A DNA stretch of 64,000 bases from the NCBI RefSeq assembly GCF_017833255.1, contig NZ_JAFIBU010000001.1, forward strand, positions 4,231,501 through 4,295,500, given 5' to 3'. This DNA comes from Paenibacillus sp. PvR098. Lineage in GTDB: Bacteria > Bacillota > Bacilli > Paenibacillales > NBRC-103111. Made by a program: the position numbers and the translations under genes. The notes under the pieces are model-generated. The model made no database searches. It was not told the DNA's origin and saw only the letters and a program-made list of their open reading frames with translations. Numbering within the stretch: position 1 is the first letter of the stretch; each line of letters begins with the position of its first letter. Shown piece after piece: positions 1-8,539 of this stretch.

Positions 1-49
1 AAATTGTGTAGAAAACAATTAAAAATTATGTAATAGATAAATTTATATT

Positions 50-101
50 GTGTACTATACATTGATTGATGTACACTAAATAAAAGCGAACCAAAGGAGG
101 C
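50..101 (+). promoter_or_regulatory. pckA upstream dyad and ribosome site
   Basis: A short inverted repeat GTGTAC (50-55) / GTACAC (71-76) lies in the AT-rich leader, followed by a strong AAAGGAGG ribosome site at about 94-101, which fixes the ATG at 111. In Bacillus subtilis pckA is repressed by CcpN during glycolysis. Whether this dyad is such an operator is inference only. Confidence 0.35.
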
Positions 102-110
102 AGTTACAGT

Positions 111-1688
111 ATGGTCTTGGATTTTAAGGCAGTTCAACAGCAGCATGCTAAGAAAACACATCACAACTTATCGGTATCGAAATTGGTAGAAACGGCATTG
201 CAGAGAAAGGAAGGAGTACTGGCTTCCTCCGGAGCATTACGGGCATTGACGGGAAAGTACACCGGCCGCTCCCCTAAGGATAAATTTGTGGTGCAGGAAC
301 CGTCAGTGATGGACCATATTGCTTGGGGCGCAGTAAATCAACCTATATCACAGCTTCAGTTTGAGAAGCTGTATCAAAAAGCGCAAAAATATATGGCGGA
401 ACGGGAGCTGTTCGTGTTTGACGGATATGCAGGTGCAGATACGGAGTACCGGCTTCCTATTCGAGTAGTGAATGAATACGCTTGGCATAATTTATTTGTC
501 CGTCAGCTTTTTGTCCGACCGACAAAAGAAGAACTGCTGACCCATCAGCCGGAGTTTACCGTGATTGCTCTTCCGGGGTTGAAGGCCGATCCTTCTGTAG
601 ACGGTACCCGCTCCGAAACCTTCATCTCCGTCTCTTTTGAAAAAAAGGTGGTTCTGATCGGAGGCACGGAGTACGCCGGCGAGATGAAAAAATCCATTTT
701 TACCGTTCTGAATTATCTCCTTCCGTTCTCAGGCGTTCTTCCGATGCACTGCTCGGCTAACGTCGGGGAGAAGGGTGACACTGCTCTGTTCTTCGGACTC
801 TCTGGCACGGGGAAAACAACGCTTTCCGCCGACCCGAACCGTCGTTTAATCGGAGACGACGAGCATGGCTGGTCCGATCACGGCGTGTTTAACTTTGAGG
901 GCGGCTGCTACGCCAAATGCATAGGTCTCTCAGAGGAAAAGGAGCCGCAAATTTGGAATGCCATCCGCTACGGCTCGGTGTTGGAGAATGTTGCCTTGGA
1001 TGCCGATACCGGCATTGCCGATTACAACGATAACCAGATCACGGAAAACACGCGCGCGGCTTACCCAGTCGATTACATTCCGGGCGCAATGATCCCTGGA
1101 GTGGCCGGACATCCGAATGTCATCATTTTCTTGACGGCTGATGCATTCGGTGTCCTGCCTCCAATCTCCAAGCTGACGAAGGAACAGGCTATGTATCACT
1201 TCTTGTCGGGATACACTTCGAAGCTGGCAGGTACGGAGAGAGGTGTAACGGAACCGGAAGCGACGTTCTCTACCTGCTTTGGAGCACCATTTCTTCCACT
1301 GCGTCCGAACGTTTATGCTGAGATGCTGGGGAACAAAATCGAAGAGCATGACGCAAGAGTGTACTTGGTCAATACCGGGTGGTCCGGAGGACCTTACGGC
1401 GTAGGGAAACGGATGAATCTTTCTTATACCCGAGCCATGGTGACGGCTGCCATTAATGGCAGCATCGAACAAACGACATTTGTTGCCGATCCGATCTTTG
1501 GCGTGCTTTGCCCTGAGTCCGTTCCAGGTGTTCCAAGTGAAGTGCTGGTGCCCCGAAACACATGGGAGGATAAAGCGGAGTACGATGCGAAAGCGGCGGA
1601 ATTGGCGGAGCGCTTTATGAAGAACTTCGAGAAATTCTCCGATATGAGCGAAGAAATTATTTCGGCGGGTCCCCAAAAGAAGAGTTAA
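111..1688 (+). CDS. pckA: Phosphoenolpyruvate carboxykinase (ATP)
   Basis: Cytosolic enzyme that converts oxaloacetate and ATP to phosphoenolpyruvate, CO2 and ADP, the first committed step of gluconeogenesis. The 525-residue length is normal for the ATP-dependent family. The P-loop-like kinase-1a motif [14 protein letters not shown] lies near residues 229-242, followed by GDDEHGW of the metal-binding kinase-2 region, and the N-terminal substrate motif TGRSPKDKF is present near residue 51. Start chosen because AAAGGAGG sits about 9 bases before the ATG. It is monocistronic: a strong terminator follows at once and the next gene has its own leader. Identification is secure. Confidence 0.97.
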   Translation: MVLDFKAVQQQHAKKTHHNLSVSKLVETALQRKEGVLASSGALRALTGKYTGRSPKDKFVVQEPSVMDHIAWGAVNQPISQLQFEKLYQKAQKYMAERELFVFDGYAGADTEYRLPIRVVNEYAWHNLFVRQLFVRPTKEELLTHQPEFTVIALPGLKADPSVDGTRSETFISVSFEKKVVLIGGTEYAGEMKKSIFTVLNYLLPFSGVLPMHCSANVGEKGDTALFFGLSGTGKTTLSADPNRRLIGDDEHGWSDHGVFNFEGGCYAKCIGLSEEKEPQIWNAIRYGSVLENVALDADTGIADYNDNQITENTRAAYPVDYIPGAMIPGVAGHPNVIIFLTADAFGVLPPISKLTKEQAMYHFLSGYTSKLAGTERGVTEPEATFSTCFGAPFLPLRPNVYAEMLGNKIEEHDARVYLVNTGWSGGPYGVGKRMNLSYTRAMVTAAINGSIEQTTFVADPIFGVLCPESVPGVPSEVLVPRNTWEDKAEYDAKAAELAERFMKNFEKFSDMSEEIISAGPQKKS

Positions 1689-1695
1689 GTATACT

Positions 1696-1729
1696 AAAAA
1701 CTGTGCTGCGTGAGCCGCACAGTTTTTTT
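1696..1729 (+). terminator. pckA terminator
   Basis: Stem AAAAACTGTGC (1696-1706) pairs with GCACAGTTTTT (1717-1727), with inner TGC/GCC partly paired, then a T-run. Confidence 0.9.
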
Positions 1730-1827
1730 GCGTAAGTTTAACAAAAAATTTTAAAAAATTTTAGAAAAAAAAGGGCGGGTTTGTTGTATAATGTGAAATA
1801 CTATACATAAAAAAGTGGTGGAACGTT

Positions 1828-3087
1828 GTGTTCATTAACTATGCGCTTAACAATTTTTTACTGAATGTTTTTTTCATAACGTTTCCGTTAATATTTTATC
1901 AATTTACCATCCATGAAAAATTGAAAAAAAGAGCGGTTTTAAAGAATGCAGTGACCTTTTTTTTGTTTGGTGTTCCTATGATTTTGTGCATGTTTTTTCC
2001 TACAATGGAAGATAATGGGTTATTATTTGATCTTCGGTTGGTTCCTCTAATATTGGGTTGTTTTTATGGTAACTCCATAACTTCACTCATGTTATTCAGC
2101 TCATTGATTGGTATCAGGTTTTTGGTTGGGGGCACGGGTGCTTATATCAATGTTATGACCGCAGGCATGACGTTCATACTCATCCTCTTGATTTTTAAAA
2201 AATTCCAATCCTTTCGTTTGATTCATAAAATCCTTATTTCCTCTCTCATTTCTTTAGTAGGCAAAACGGTTGGCTTATCCGGAAGTCTGATGTATGATCC
2301 GAATTTGAATTACGATTTTTCCAGTTGGATCCTTTTATATATCCTGCAAAGTGTATTTATTGGTTTAACCGTCTACATTATCGAAGCCATAACCAAAAAT
2401 GTAGAGATGCGTAATGAGCTAATCGATTCGGAGAAAATGAAGGTCGCGAGTGTAATCTCCGCTTCTGTTGCTCATGAAATCAGAAATCCTCTAACCGCTG
2501 TTAGAGGGTTTATTCAACTGCTCAGTACATCCAATTTGGCTCCGGAAAAAAAGCAGTTATACAGTCAAGTATGCATTGAGGAGCTGGATCGTGCACAGCA
2601 AATTATTAATGATTATTTATCATTAGCAAGACCTCACTTACAAAGTGTAGAGAGATTGGATATCGACGAAGAAATTCAATACATCAACAATGTTTTATTA
2701 TCTTATGCCCATTTAAAAGGTGTCGAGGTTGAATTACAATCTGAACCTAACCTGTTTATTATTGGGGATCGTCAAAGGCTCAGACAGAGTATTATCAACA
2801 TTGCCAAGAATGGAATTGAAGCTATGGGTGAGCAGGGGGGATTTTTAAAAATTTCAGTAAGTAAACAGAAAAACAATGTCATTCTGCACATAAGTGATAC
2901 GGGGATGGGGATGACAGATGAACAAATTCGGCGGCTGGGAACCCCGTATTTCTCGAATAAGGAAAAGGGTACAGGACTTGGAACCATGGTCGCGTTCAAC
3001 ATCATAAAAAATATGATGGGAAAAGTCGTTATTCGTAGTGAATTAGGGAGAGGGACCGAGTTTAAACTTATTTTTCCTAAAGCTTAA
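1828..3087 (+). CDS. KinB-like membrane histidine kinase
   Basis: Predicted membrane sensor kinase of 419 residues. Five to six hydrophobic segments fill residues 1-190 with little extracytoplasmic loop, as in 5TMR-type sensors. The phosphoacceptor motif SVAHEIRNPLTAVRGFIQLL begins near residue 212. The HATPase domain shows the N-box KNGIEAM, the DTGMGM G1 box and KGTGLGTMV. This layout and the HEIRNPLT.VRGF block closely resemble Bacillus subtilis KinB, a kinase feeding the sporulation phosphorelay; that role is inferred. The start is GTG at 1828 after AAAAGTGGTGG. No response regulator is adjacent, as expected for a phosphorelay kinase. Its 3' terminator has been split by the IS element that follows. 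Confidence 0.85.
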   Translation: MFINYALNNFLLNVFFITFPLIFYQFTIHEKLKKRAVLKNAVTFFLFGVPMILCMFFPTMEDNGLLFDLRLVPLILGCFYGNSITSLMLFSSLIGIRFLVGGTGAYINVMTAGMTFILILLIFKKFQSFRLIHKILISSLISLVGKTVGLSGSLMYDPNLNYDFSSWILLYILQSVFIGLTVYIIEAITKNVEMRNELIDSEKMKVASVISASVAHEIRNPLTAVRGFIQLLSTSNLAPEKKQLYSQVCIEELDRAQQIINDYLSLARPHLQSVERLDIDEEIQYINNVLLSYAHLKGVEVELQSEPNLFIIGDRQRLRQSIINIAKNGIEAMGEQGGFLKISVSKQKNNVILHISDTGMGMTDEQIRRLGTPYFSNKEKGTGLGTMVAFNIIKNMMGKVVIRSELGRGTEFKLIFPKA

Positions 3088-3185
3088 CTCTCATTTCATT
3101 ACCATGAAAAAAGAAGAAGGAGCTGGGGAAATGAACTGCACCCCAATTGTTAGACACACATCTAACAATTGGAGGTGCTTTTCTT

Positions 3186-3707
3186 TTGGCTAAATTTACA
3201 GCAGCAGAAAAAATAAAAGCGGTCAAACGATATTTAGAAGGACATACAGGTTATCAAACAATCGCACAGGAAATCGGTGTACATGTTAGTAAACTACAGT
3301 ATTGGGTGAAAAAGTATCAATATCATGGAGAAGGGGCCTTTATAAAAACCTATACAAAATACACTGCCCAATATAAACTAGACGTAATTAACTATATGAA
3401 CGAACACGGGACGTCCATTATTGAAACGGCAGCGAGATTTAACTTGTCTTCCGAATCGATTCTTTGGAATTGGCAAAATACCTTAGACACACTAGGCTGG
3501 GCGGCCCTGGAATCAAAGAAAAAGGGGCGGCCAACGATGAAAAAAGATAGTCAGAAACCAACAAACAAAACTGCACCAGCAGAAGGTTCAGCAGAGGCTT
3601 TGCAAGCAGAATTAGAGCGTTTACGTATGGAGAATGCTTATTTAAAAAAGTTGAATGCCTTAGTTCAAAGCAAGGAAAAATCACCAAACAAGACAAAGCG
3701 CAAGTAG
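3186..3707 (+). CDS. IS150-group transposase OrfA
   Basis: First frame of the IS. Two helix-turn-helix stretches recognise the inverted repeats: near residues 15-50 (YQTIAQEIGVHVSKLQYWVKK) and 60-105 (SIIETAARFNLSSESILWNWQ). A leucine-zipper-like region AELERLRMENAYLKKLNAL follows near the end. TTG at 3186 is preferred because GGAGGT (3171-3176) lies about 9 bases upstream; a farther upstream start would lie in the left inverted repeat. Alone it would act as a regulator; joined to OrfB it forms the transposase. Confidence 0.88.
   Translation: MAKFTAAEKIKAVKRYLEGHTGYQTIAQEIGVHVSKLQYWVKKYQYHGEGAFIKTYTKYTAQYKLDVINYMNEHGTSIIETAARFNLSSESILWNWQNTLDTLGWAALESKKKGRPTMKKDSQKPTNKTAPAEGSAEALQAELERLRMENAYLKKLNALVQSKEKSPNKTKRK
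3644..3650 (+). promoter_or_regulatory. -1 programmed frameshift heptamer A AAA AAG
   Basis: The heptamer is in the correct phase (TTA AAA AAG in OrfA). Slipping back one base enters a frame that stays open from 3650 through the nominal OrfB start at 3734 to 4546, producing an OrfAB fusion. A AAA AAG is the known slippery site of IS150-type elements. Confidence 0.85.
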
Positions 3708-3733
3708 TCTTTGAATTAAGGCATGAATTTCCG

Positions 3734-4546
3734 GTGAAATCAGTACTCAAGCTAGCAGGGATTCCACGTAGTACATATTATTACTGGGTGAAAAACTTTG
3801 GGAAATCGGATCAAGATGTCGAGTTAAAAAAACAGATCCAATCCATCTTTGACGAACATGAAGGGCGTTATGGTTATCGTCGTATTCGGGATGAATTGGT
3901 GAACCGTGGTTATATAGTGAATCATAAAAAAGTACAGCGAATCATGAAAGAATTGAGCTTGAAGTGCGTTGTCCGTATGAAAAAATATCGTTCTTACAAA
4001 GGGACAATAGGTAAGATTGCCCCCAATCTCTTAGACCGTCAATTTACAGCGGAAAAACCAAATAAAAAGTGGGTAACGGACATCACAGAGTTCAAATTAT
4101 TTGGCGAAAAACTTTACCTGTCACCTGTTTTAGACTTATTTAACGGAGAAATTATTGCGTATACAATCGCTTCAAGACCAACCTATTCCCTCGTCTCGAA
4201 GATGCTGGAGAAGGCATTTGAACGACTGTCAGAGAACGATGAACTCCTCCTGCATTCCGATCAAGGCTGGCATTATCAGATGAAGCAATATCGTCATGCC
4301 TTACAAGAATGGGGGATCACGCAAAGTATGTCCCGTAAAGGCAATTGTTACGACAATGCGGTAATTGAGAATTTCTTTGGTATATTGAAATCCGAATTCC
4401 TCTATCTAAAGGAATTTGAAAGTGTGGAACACTTTAAACAAGAATTAGCGAAATATATCGATTACTACAACCACAAACGAATGAAGGCAAAATTAAAAGG
4501 CATGAGTCCAGTTCAATACCGTACTCATGCCTTACAAGCTGCCTAA
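3734..4546 (+). CDS. IS150-group transposase OrfB (DDE integrase domain)
   Basis: Catalytic half of the transposase. An HTH_21-like segment (HEGRYGYRRIRDEL) near residue 40 precedes an rve/DDE domain. The triad is complete: D in WVTDITEF (about 116), D in LLHSDQGWHYQ (about 175) and E in NAVIENFFG, with exactly 35 residues between the second D and E, the D(35)E spacing of this family. GTG at 3734 is the first start in frame, but translation more likely enters by frameshift at 3650, because no good ribosome site precedes it. Confidence 0.92.
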   Translation: MKSVLKLAGIPRSTYYYWVKNFGKSDQDVELKKQIQSIFDEHEGRYGYRRIRDELVNRGYIVNHKKVQRIMKELSLKCVVRMKKYRSYKGTIGKIAPNLLDRQFTAEKPNKKWVTDITEFKLFGEKLYLSPVLDLFNGEIIAYTIASRPTYSLVSKMLEKAFERLSENDELLLHSDQGWHYQMKQYRHALQEWGITQSMSRKGNCYDNAVIENFFGILKSEFLYLKEFESVEHFKQELAKYIDYYNHKRMKAKLKGMSPVQYRTHALQAA

Positions 4547-4615
4547 TAACATAACCTTGTCTAACTTTTTGGGGTGCAGTTCAAAACCGGCTCCTTTTTG
4601 CGCTTTATGTTTTTG

Positions 4616-4837
4616 TTATTTCACTATATATAGGACCAATGCTAAATAACCGAGAACGATGGCAATAATATAGTAATAGGAAAGATTTTTAAAAATGCTG
4701 CTTGTTTTTTGGTCATAACCGGGATTCCCTTCTCTGTTTTTCTTGGAAAGACCGATCATGATCGTTGCTATCGTTCCAAATAACATAATGGTTAAGAAAA
4801 TAATGTAATAGATATACAGAGGCATCGCATTCACCAT
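4616..4837 (-). CDS. Small membrane protein, unknown function
   Basis: Seventy-three residues with two hydrophobic helices, near residues 5-28 (LYIYYIIFLTIMLFGTIATI) and 52-72 (LSYYYIIAIVLGYLALVLYI). A short polar loop (SKKNREGNPGYDQKTSS) separates them. No family is recognised. The ribosome site is weak (AAGCTGG); the second Met at codon 5 is an alternative start. The gene ends close to the IS-split terminator, which read on this strand may have been its own terminator. Composition and hydrophobic periodicity favour a real gene. Confidence 0.6.
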   Translation of the reverse strand: MVNAMPLYIYYIIFLTIMLFGTIATIMIGLSKKNREGNPGYDQKTSSIFKNLSYYYIIAIVLGYLALVLYIVK

Positions 4838-4920
4838 CCAGCTTAGACTTATACATGGATCGTATCAAGAAATGGCTAGGTTGTAACCATCCAATCGGGA
4901 ACATGTTGTCCCGTCCACTG

Positions 4921-6357
4921 TTATTGGCCGTGTCCTAAACTATCTGCAAAAGCGCGGATCCCCTTGTGGATGAACTCGGGATTTGGCCTTGAGAATGATA
5001 AACGGACATAGCCGGGTTCCGAGCCATAAACGCTTCCAGGAACAAAAATGACCCCGCGTTTAATCCCTTTCTCCAATAGCTTAAAATCATCCACTTTTTT
5101 TCGTATTCTGCACCATAGGTTTAGTCCTCCTTGGGGGGAGAAGTATTCGACTTCATCGTTCAGATGTTCATGTATAGCCGAAATGAGAAGGTTTCGCTTG
5201 GTTAGCAGCGATTGTCTCAAAGATGACATATGCTCTTCAAAATCAGCTTTGGATCCCAAAAATTGCGCCGCGATCCATTGGGGGATGACACTTAGCCCGA
5301 AATCCATTTGCTGTCGGGCATCCGCCAAGCGATGAACGACCGATTGCGGAGCAACCATCCACCCGATCCGTAAACCGGATGCAGCAATTTTGGATAACGA
5401 TCCGATGTAAAGCACATTACCAGTCGTATCGTACGCTTTTAACGGCTTAGGTGATTGACCGTCAAAGGACGTTAAGCTGAAAGGATCGTCCTCTACAATA
5501 GGAATCCCTAAGTTCGCGGCAATGTCCAGCAGCTTCATGCGACGTTCCTGGCTCAGAATCGTGCCTGTAGGGTTTTGATAATTCGGGTTTAAAAAAATCA
5601 TACGCACACGGTGCTGACGATATAAGGTCAAGATGTCGTCGGGTTCAATACCCTCGTCTTTGACCGGTAATCGGAGCAGCCGCAATCCTGCCGACTGAAA
5701 CATGGGCAAGGAATAGCAATAAGAAGGATCTTCAATGGCCACCGCATCGCCTGCACTAAGCAAGCATTGAGTAATCAAAAATAAAGACTGCTGTGATCCG
5801 GATGTAATCAGAATCGAAGATGAGGTCGAATGGATATCATGATACGTTTGCAAGAACGAGACAAGCGTTTCCCTTAATGGCAGATAGCCTTTGGGATCGT
5901 CGTAACCCCAATGATCAAGATAAGGCCTCTCCTGCCATAGCTTCTGGAAAGCTTGATTAGGAAACAAATCGGTCGAAAGCTCGCCGCTGGCAAAATCAAT
6001 GATCTTCGGATTTTTGCGAATTTCTTCACGAATACGCCGAATGAAGGGGATGTTAGGTAAAAAAGCACCGCTTTCTTCATATAAACGCCAATTTGCAGCA
6101 TGTTTAGGGGCGAACCCCCATTTATTTCCGCTTACTCTGGTTCCGCAGCCAACAAGGCTTTCTACGAGTCCCGAAGCTCGAAGTTCCTCATAAGCTTGCA
6201 CAACCGTACTCCGATTGACTTGGAGTTCTCCGGCAAGCTTTCTCTCAGACGGTAAGGTGCTGCCGGGAGGGTACTCGCCATAGCTTATTCGGCGTTCCAT
6301 ATATTCGGCAATTTGTTGATACAATGGCTTTTTGCTTGAGCGATCGGGCTTCCACAT
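4921..6357 (-). CDS. MocR/PdxR-type regulator (GntR HTH fused to aminotransferase)
   Basis: Transcription factor of 478 residues. Residues 1-75 are a GntR winged helix (GEYPPGSTLPSERKLAGELQ.NRSTVVQAYEEL). Residues 110-475 are a fold-type I aminotransferase domain used as an effector sensor, with the PLP lysine in IGSLSKIAASGLRIGW near residue 323 and the NPNYQNPTG cofactor motif near residue 265. MocR proteins typically bind direct repeats next to divergent promoters and respond to PLP or amino-acid adducts. This one is divergent from the nitrilase at 6589 and likely controls it and itself. The HTH, PLP and length features agree, so the family is certain; the effector is unknown. Confidence 0.92.
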   Translation of the reverse strand: MWKPDRSSKKPLYQQIAEYMERRISYGEYPPGSTLPSERKLAGELQVNRSTVVQAYEELRASGLVESLVGCGTRVSGNKWGFAPKHAANWRLYEESGAFLPNIPFIRRIREEIRKNPKIIDFASGELSTDLFPNQAFQKLWQERPYLDHWGYDDPKGYLPLRETLVSFLQTYHDIHSTSSSILITSGSQQSLFLITQCLLSAGDAVAIEDPSYCYSLPMFQSAGLRLLRLPVKDEGIEPDDILTLYRQHRVRMIFLNPNYQNPTGTILSQERRMKLLDIAANLGIPIVEDDPFSLTSFDGQSPKPLKAYDTTGNVLYIGSLSKIAASGLRIGWMVAPQSVVHRLADARQQMDFGLSVIPQWIAAQFLGSKADFEEHMSSLRQSLLTKRNLLISAIHEHLNDEVEYFSPQGGLNLWCRIRKKVDDFKLLEKGIKRGVIFVPGSVYGSEPGYVRLSFSRPNPEFIHKGIRAFADSLGHGQ

Positions 6358-6402
6358 AGGGACACCGCCTAACTGTTGAATCGAATGGATTCAGTCCTAT
6401 TA

Positions 6403-6500
6403 TTTGGTATCTTAACACAAATCATGCGTGGAATTTGGTAATAATTTATGAATTCCTTTCGCGAGACACATCACATGACGATTGGATGGTAATAAAGGAG
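6403..6500. promoter_or_regulatory. GGTA direct repeats, candidate MocR operator
   Basis: Three similar direct repeats lie between the divergent genes: TTTGGTATCTTA (GGTA at 6406), TTTGGTAATAATTTA (6437) and GATGGTAATAAAGGA (6488). Spacings are 31 and 51 bp, close to 3 and 5 helical turns. MocR regulators are known to bind phased direct repeats. A further copy in the opposite direction (ACCATTTG, about 6518) lies nearer the nitrilase. Confidence 0.45.
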
Positions 6501-6588
6501 GATGATTGGCTGTTTACCATTTGTTTTAGCACGATATGATAGATATACGGACTTTAAGGAGAAAACACGATAAACGGAGGTCATCCCT

Positions 6589-7536
6589 ATGGAACGTACG
6601 GCGCGTGTGGCGATAGTTCAGTCGGCTCCTATTCTTTTTGACAAGGCATCTGCTATGAAGAAAATAGCGGAGTGGACGAAGGAAGCGGCAGGGCAAGAAG
6701 CCCAATTGGTAGTATTTCCGGAAACGTTCGTCTCAGGCTATCCTCGAGGATTTACGTTTGGGACCCGGGTAGGAAGTCGAACGGGTTCGGGCAGAAAGGA
6801 CTGGGCGAGATACTGGGAGAGTGCTGTAGAAATTCCGGGAGAAGACATGGATATTCTTGGACAGACTGCCTATGAAGCCGGAGTCTACCTTATTGTAGGA
6901 GTAGTTGAACGCGAAGCTGAGCTCGGCAGCTCAACCTTGTATAACTCCATGGTATACATAGGACCGGATGGCAAACTTCTCGGTAAGCATCGGAAGCTGA
7001 TGCCGACGGGTGCGGAACGGCTGCTGTGGGGATCGGGAGATGGAAGCACACTTACGGTGATCCAAACTCCTTTTGGGAGAATCGGTGGATTAATCTGTTG
7101 GGAAAACTACATGCCTTTGGCGCGAACCGCGATGTATGCTAAAGGGATAGATCTATTCATCACTCCGACGGCAGACGCACGCGATACTTGGCAAGCCACA
7201 ATTCAGCATATCGCCTGCGAGGGCCGGTGTTTTGTATTATCCTCCAACCAATATGCAACAAAAAGCACGTACCCGGATGATTTAGCCTGCCTGGACGAGC
7301 TTTCCGAGCAGCCTGACGTGTTATCCAGAGGCGGGAGCGCGATCGTAGGCCCCTTAGGAGAATATGTCACGAAGCCGCTGTGGGATCAGGAAGGGCTGCT
7401 GATTGCCGATCTGGATTTAGAACAGATCATCCAAAGCCGGTACGACTTTGATGTGATGGGCCATTATAACCGGCCCGATGTATTCCGGCTTACGGTGAAT
7501 GAAAAGAAGCAGAGTATCGTTGAATTTCAACGTTAA
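6589..7536 (+). CDS. Nitrilase (carbon-nitrogen hydrolase)
   Basis: Cytosolic enzyme that hydrolyses organic nitriles to carboxylic acids and ammonia; cyanide hydratase is a close alternative. The Glu-Lys-Cys triad is visible: E in VVFPETFVSGYPRG (about 45), K in KHRKLMPTGAERLLWG (about 136) and C in GGLICWENYMPLAR (about 170). The GAERLLWG and CWENYMPL blocks are nitrilase-branch signatures rather than amidase ones. The 315-residue length is usual. AACGGAGG lies upstream of the ATG. It is divergent from the MocR regulator and followed by a strong terminator, so it is probably a single regulated gene. The natural substrate is not evident. Confidence 0.88.
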   Translation: MERTARVAIVQSAPILFDKASAMKKIAEWTKEAAGQEAQLVVFPETFVSGYPRGFTFGTRVGSRTGSGRKDWARYWESAVEIPGEDMDILGQTAYEAGVYLIVGVVEREAELGSSTLYNSMVYIGPDGKLLGKHRKLMPTGAERLLWGSGDGSTLTVIQTPFGRIGGLICWENYMPLARTAMYAKGIDLFITPTADARDTWQATIQHIACEGRCFVLSSNQYATKSTYPDDLACLDELSEQPDVLSRGGSAIVGPLGEYVTKPLWDQEGLLIADLDLEQIIQSRYDFDVMGHYNRPDVFRLTVNEKKQSIVEFQR

Positions 7537-7554
7537 TGTATGGTTGTAGCACGA

Positions 7555-7589
7555 AGGACTTTAACTGATAGGGGTTAAAGTCCTTTTTG
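7555..7589 (+). terminator. Nitrilase-gene terminator
   Basis: Stem AGGACTTTAAC (7555-7565) pairs with GTTAAAGTCCT (7574-7584), then TTTTT. Confidence 0.93.
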
Positions 7590-7645
7590 TGTTTTATACA
7601 CCTATATTGAAAAATCAATACTCTTAACGGGCGGCACCGGATGAT

Positions 7646-7681
7646 TTGACATGCGTGTTTATATTAACTACAATTTGTAGT
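7646..7681 (+). promoter_or_regulatory. Promoter with BlaI-type operator
   Basis: TTGACA (7646-7651), 17-bp spacer, TACAAT (7669-7674). The -10 lies inside the perfect dyad ACTACA-ATT-TGTAGT (7667-7681), so a bound repressor would block RNA polymerase. The same dyad recurs at 25292, and variants occur at 9758, 11569, 12371 and 15934. Confidence 0.8.
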
Positions 7682-7709
7682 GTAAATACTAGGTAAAGGA
7701 ATTTTAGTC

Positions 7710-8470
7710 ATGAAAAACAAAGGCAAACGTTCATCTTTTGGCATGGGACGGCTTTTCATCATCGTGCTTGACGGTATATTGGGACTTGTCATATGGGGAA
7801 TGTACAATAAATCAACCGGGTCGGCTAGCGATAAACTGATCCCCGGCTCTAGCGATAACCATCCTCATGTATTCTCTTATGCTCCGGATGGAGAGACAGT
7901 TTGGCTTGGAACTCATACCGGCGTATATGAATGGAAGGATACCAAGTGGCAAAGGACTCTCCCGCCGCTAAGCCAGGACGATGTGATGGGATTGGAGATC
8001 GATGCTTCTAACCCGCAGCATATCATGGTGTCGGGTCACGGATTTGTAAAGCGGACCGTAGATGGTGGAGAAACATGGGAAACGGCTGAGAACGGACTTC
8101 CGAACCAGCCGAAGCCGGATGTGCCGGATGCGCATCAACTGACAATGAATCTTCTTTATTGGTAGGCGCTGAACATGGCCTTTTCCGCTATGATCTGGAA
8201 ATGGAAGCGCAAAAGGAGACCAAAATTAGCAATGATCCCGCCTTTTAGCTTCTGACCTTGCCGGACGGGAATGTCATTGCGTTAACCGAAGGAGGATTCC
8301 TTCGCTCGAAAGATTTAAAGACATGGGAATCGATGCAGGTGGAATTGAACGGTGAAATGCCCTTGGGAATCAAAAGCTCTGCAAAAGATGCAAGCCGTTT
8401 GCTGATTGCCACAAGCGGGCTCAAGGTTTATGAAAGCAAGGATAGCGGGAAGACATGGACGCAAAAATAA
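7710..8470 (+). pseudogene. Frameshifted F510_1955/BNR-repeat-like protein
   Basis: The first frame (7710-8165) has an N-terminal membrane anchor (FIIVLDGILGLVIWGMY) and BNR/sortilin-type repeats such as SYAPDGETVWLGTHTGVYEW and KRTVDGGETWETAENGLP. It is interrupted before 8150 by a -1 shift. The shifted frame continues LLVGAEHGLFRYDLE, meets an in-frame TAG at 8246-8248, then resumes LPDGNVIALTEGGFLRSKD to SKDSGKTWTQK at 8470. The restored protein would be about 250 residues, anchored outside the membrane. It follows a BlaI-type operator. Relatives carry 'Asp-box' beta-propeller repeats; their function is not established. At least two lesions argue against sequencing error. Confidence 0.75.
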
Positions 8471-8487
8471 ATATAAATAACAAAAAT

Positions 8488-8527
8488 AAGCTTAGTCAAA
8501 GCAGAGACTGCAGGACTAAGCTTTTGC
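8488..8527. terminator. Terminator between convergent pseudogenes
   Basis: AAGCTTAGTC (8488-8497) pairs with GACTAAGCTT (8514-8523), followed by TTTT; AT-rich on both sides, so it may work in both directions. Confidence 0.8.
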
Positions 8528-8539
8528 TTTACAAATTGT

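Larger units (their letters stand above)
3132..4583 (+). mobile_element. Intact IS3-family (IS150-group) insertion sequence
   Basis: The ends are imperfect inverted repeats: TGAACTGCACCCCAATTGTT at 3132, and on the right the complement of TGAACTGCACCCCAAAAAGT ending at 4583. The element is flanked by a 3-bp direct repeat AAA (3129-3131 and 4584-4586), the size typical of IS3 elements. It encodes two overlapping-phase frames joined by a -1 frameshift signal, with an intact DDE triad, so it looks recently inserted and probably active. About 1452 bp. Confidence 0.93.
3117..4599 (+). terminator. Kinase-gene terminator split by an IS element
   Basis: Left arm AAGGAGCTGG (3117-3126) and loop GGAAA (3127-3131) are separated from right arm CCGGCTCCTT (4587-4596) and its T-run by the IS3-family element. 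Joining the flanks and removing one copy of AAA restores a 10-bp stem (one G-T pair), a 5-base loop and TTTTT. The original terminator would have served the KinB-like gene and possibly the convergent small gene at 4616-4837. Confidence 0.8.

Noticed and set aside
930-1676. Long open frame antisense to pckA
   Set aside because: It is the shadow of a strongly coding gene with secure identity; it has no ribosome site and no protein-like motifs.
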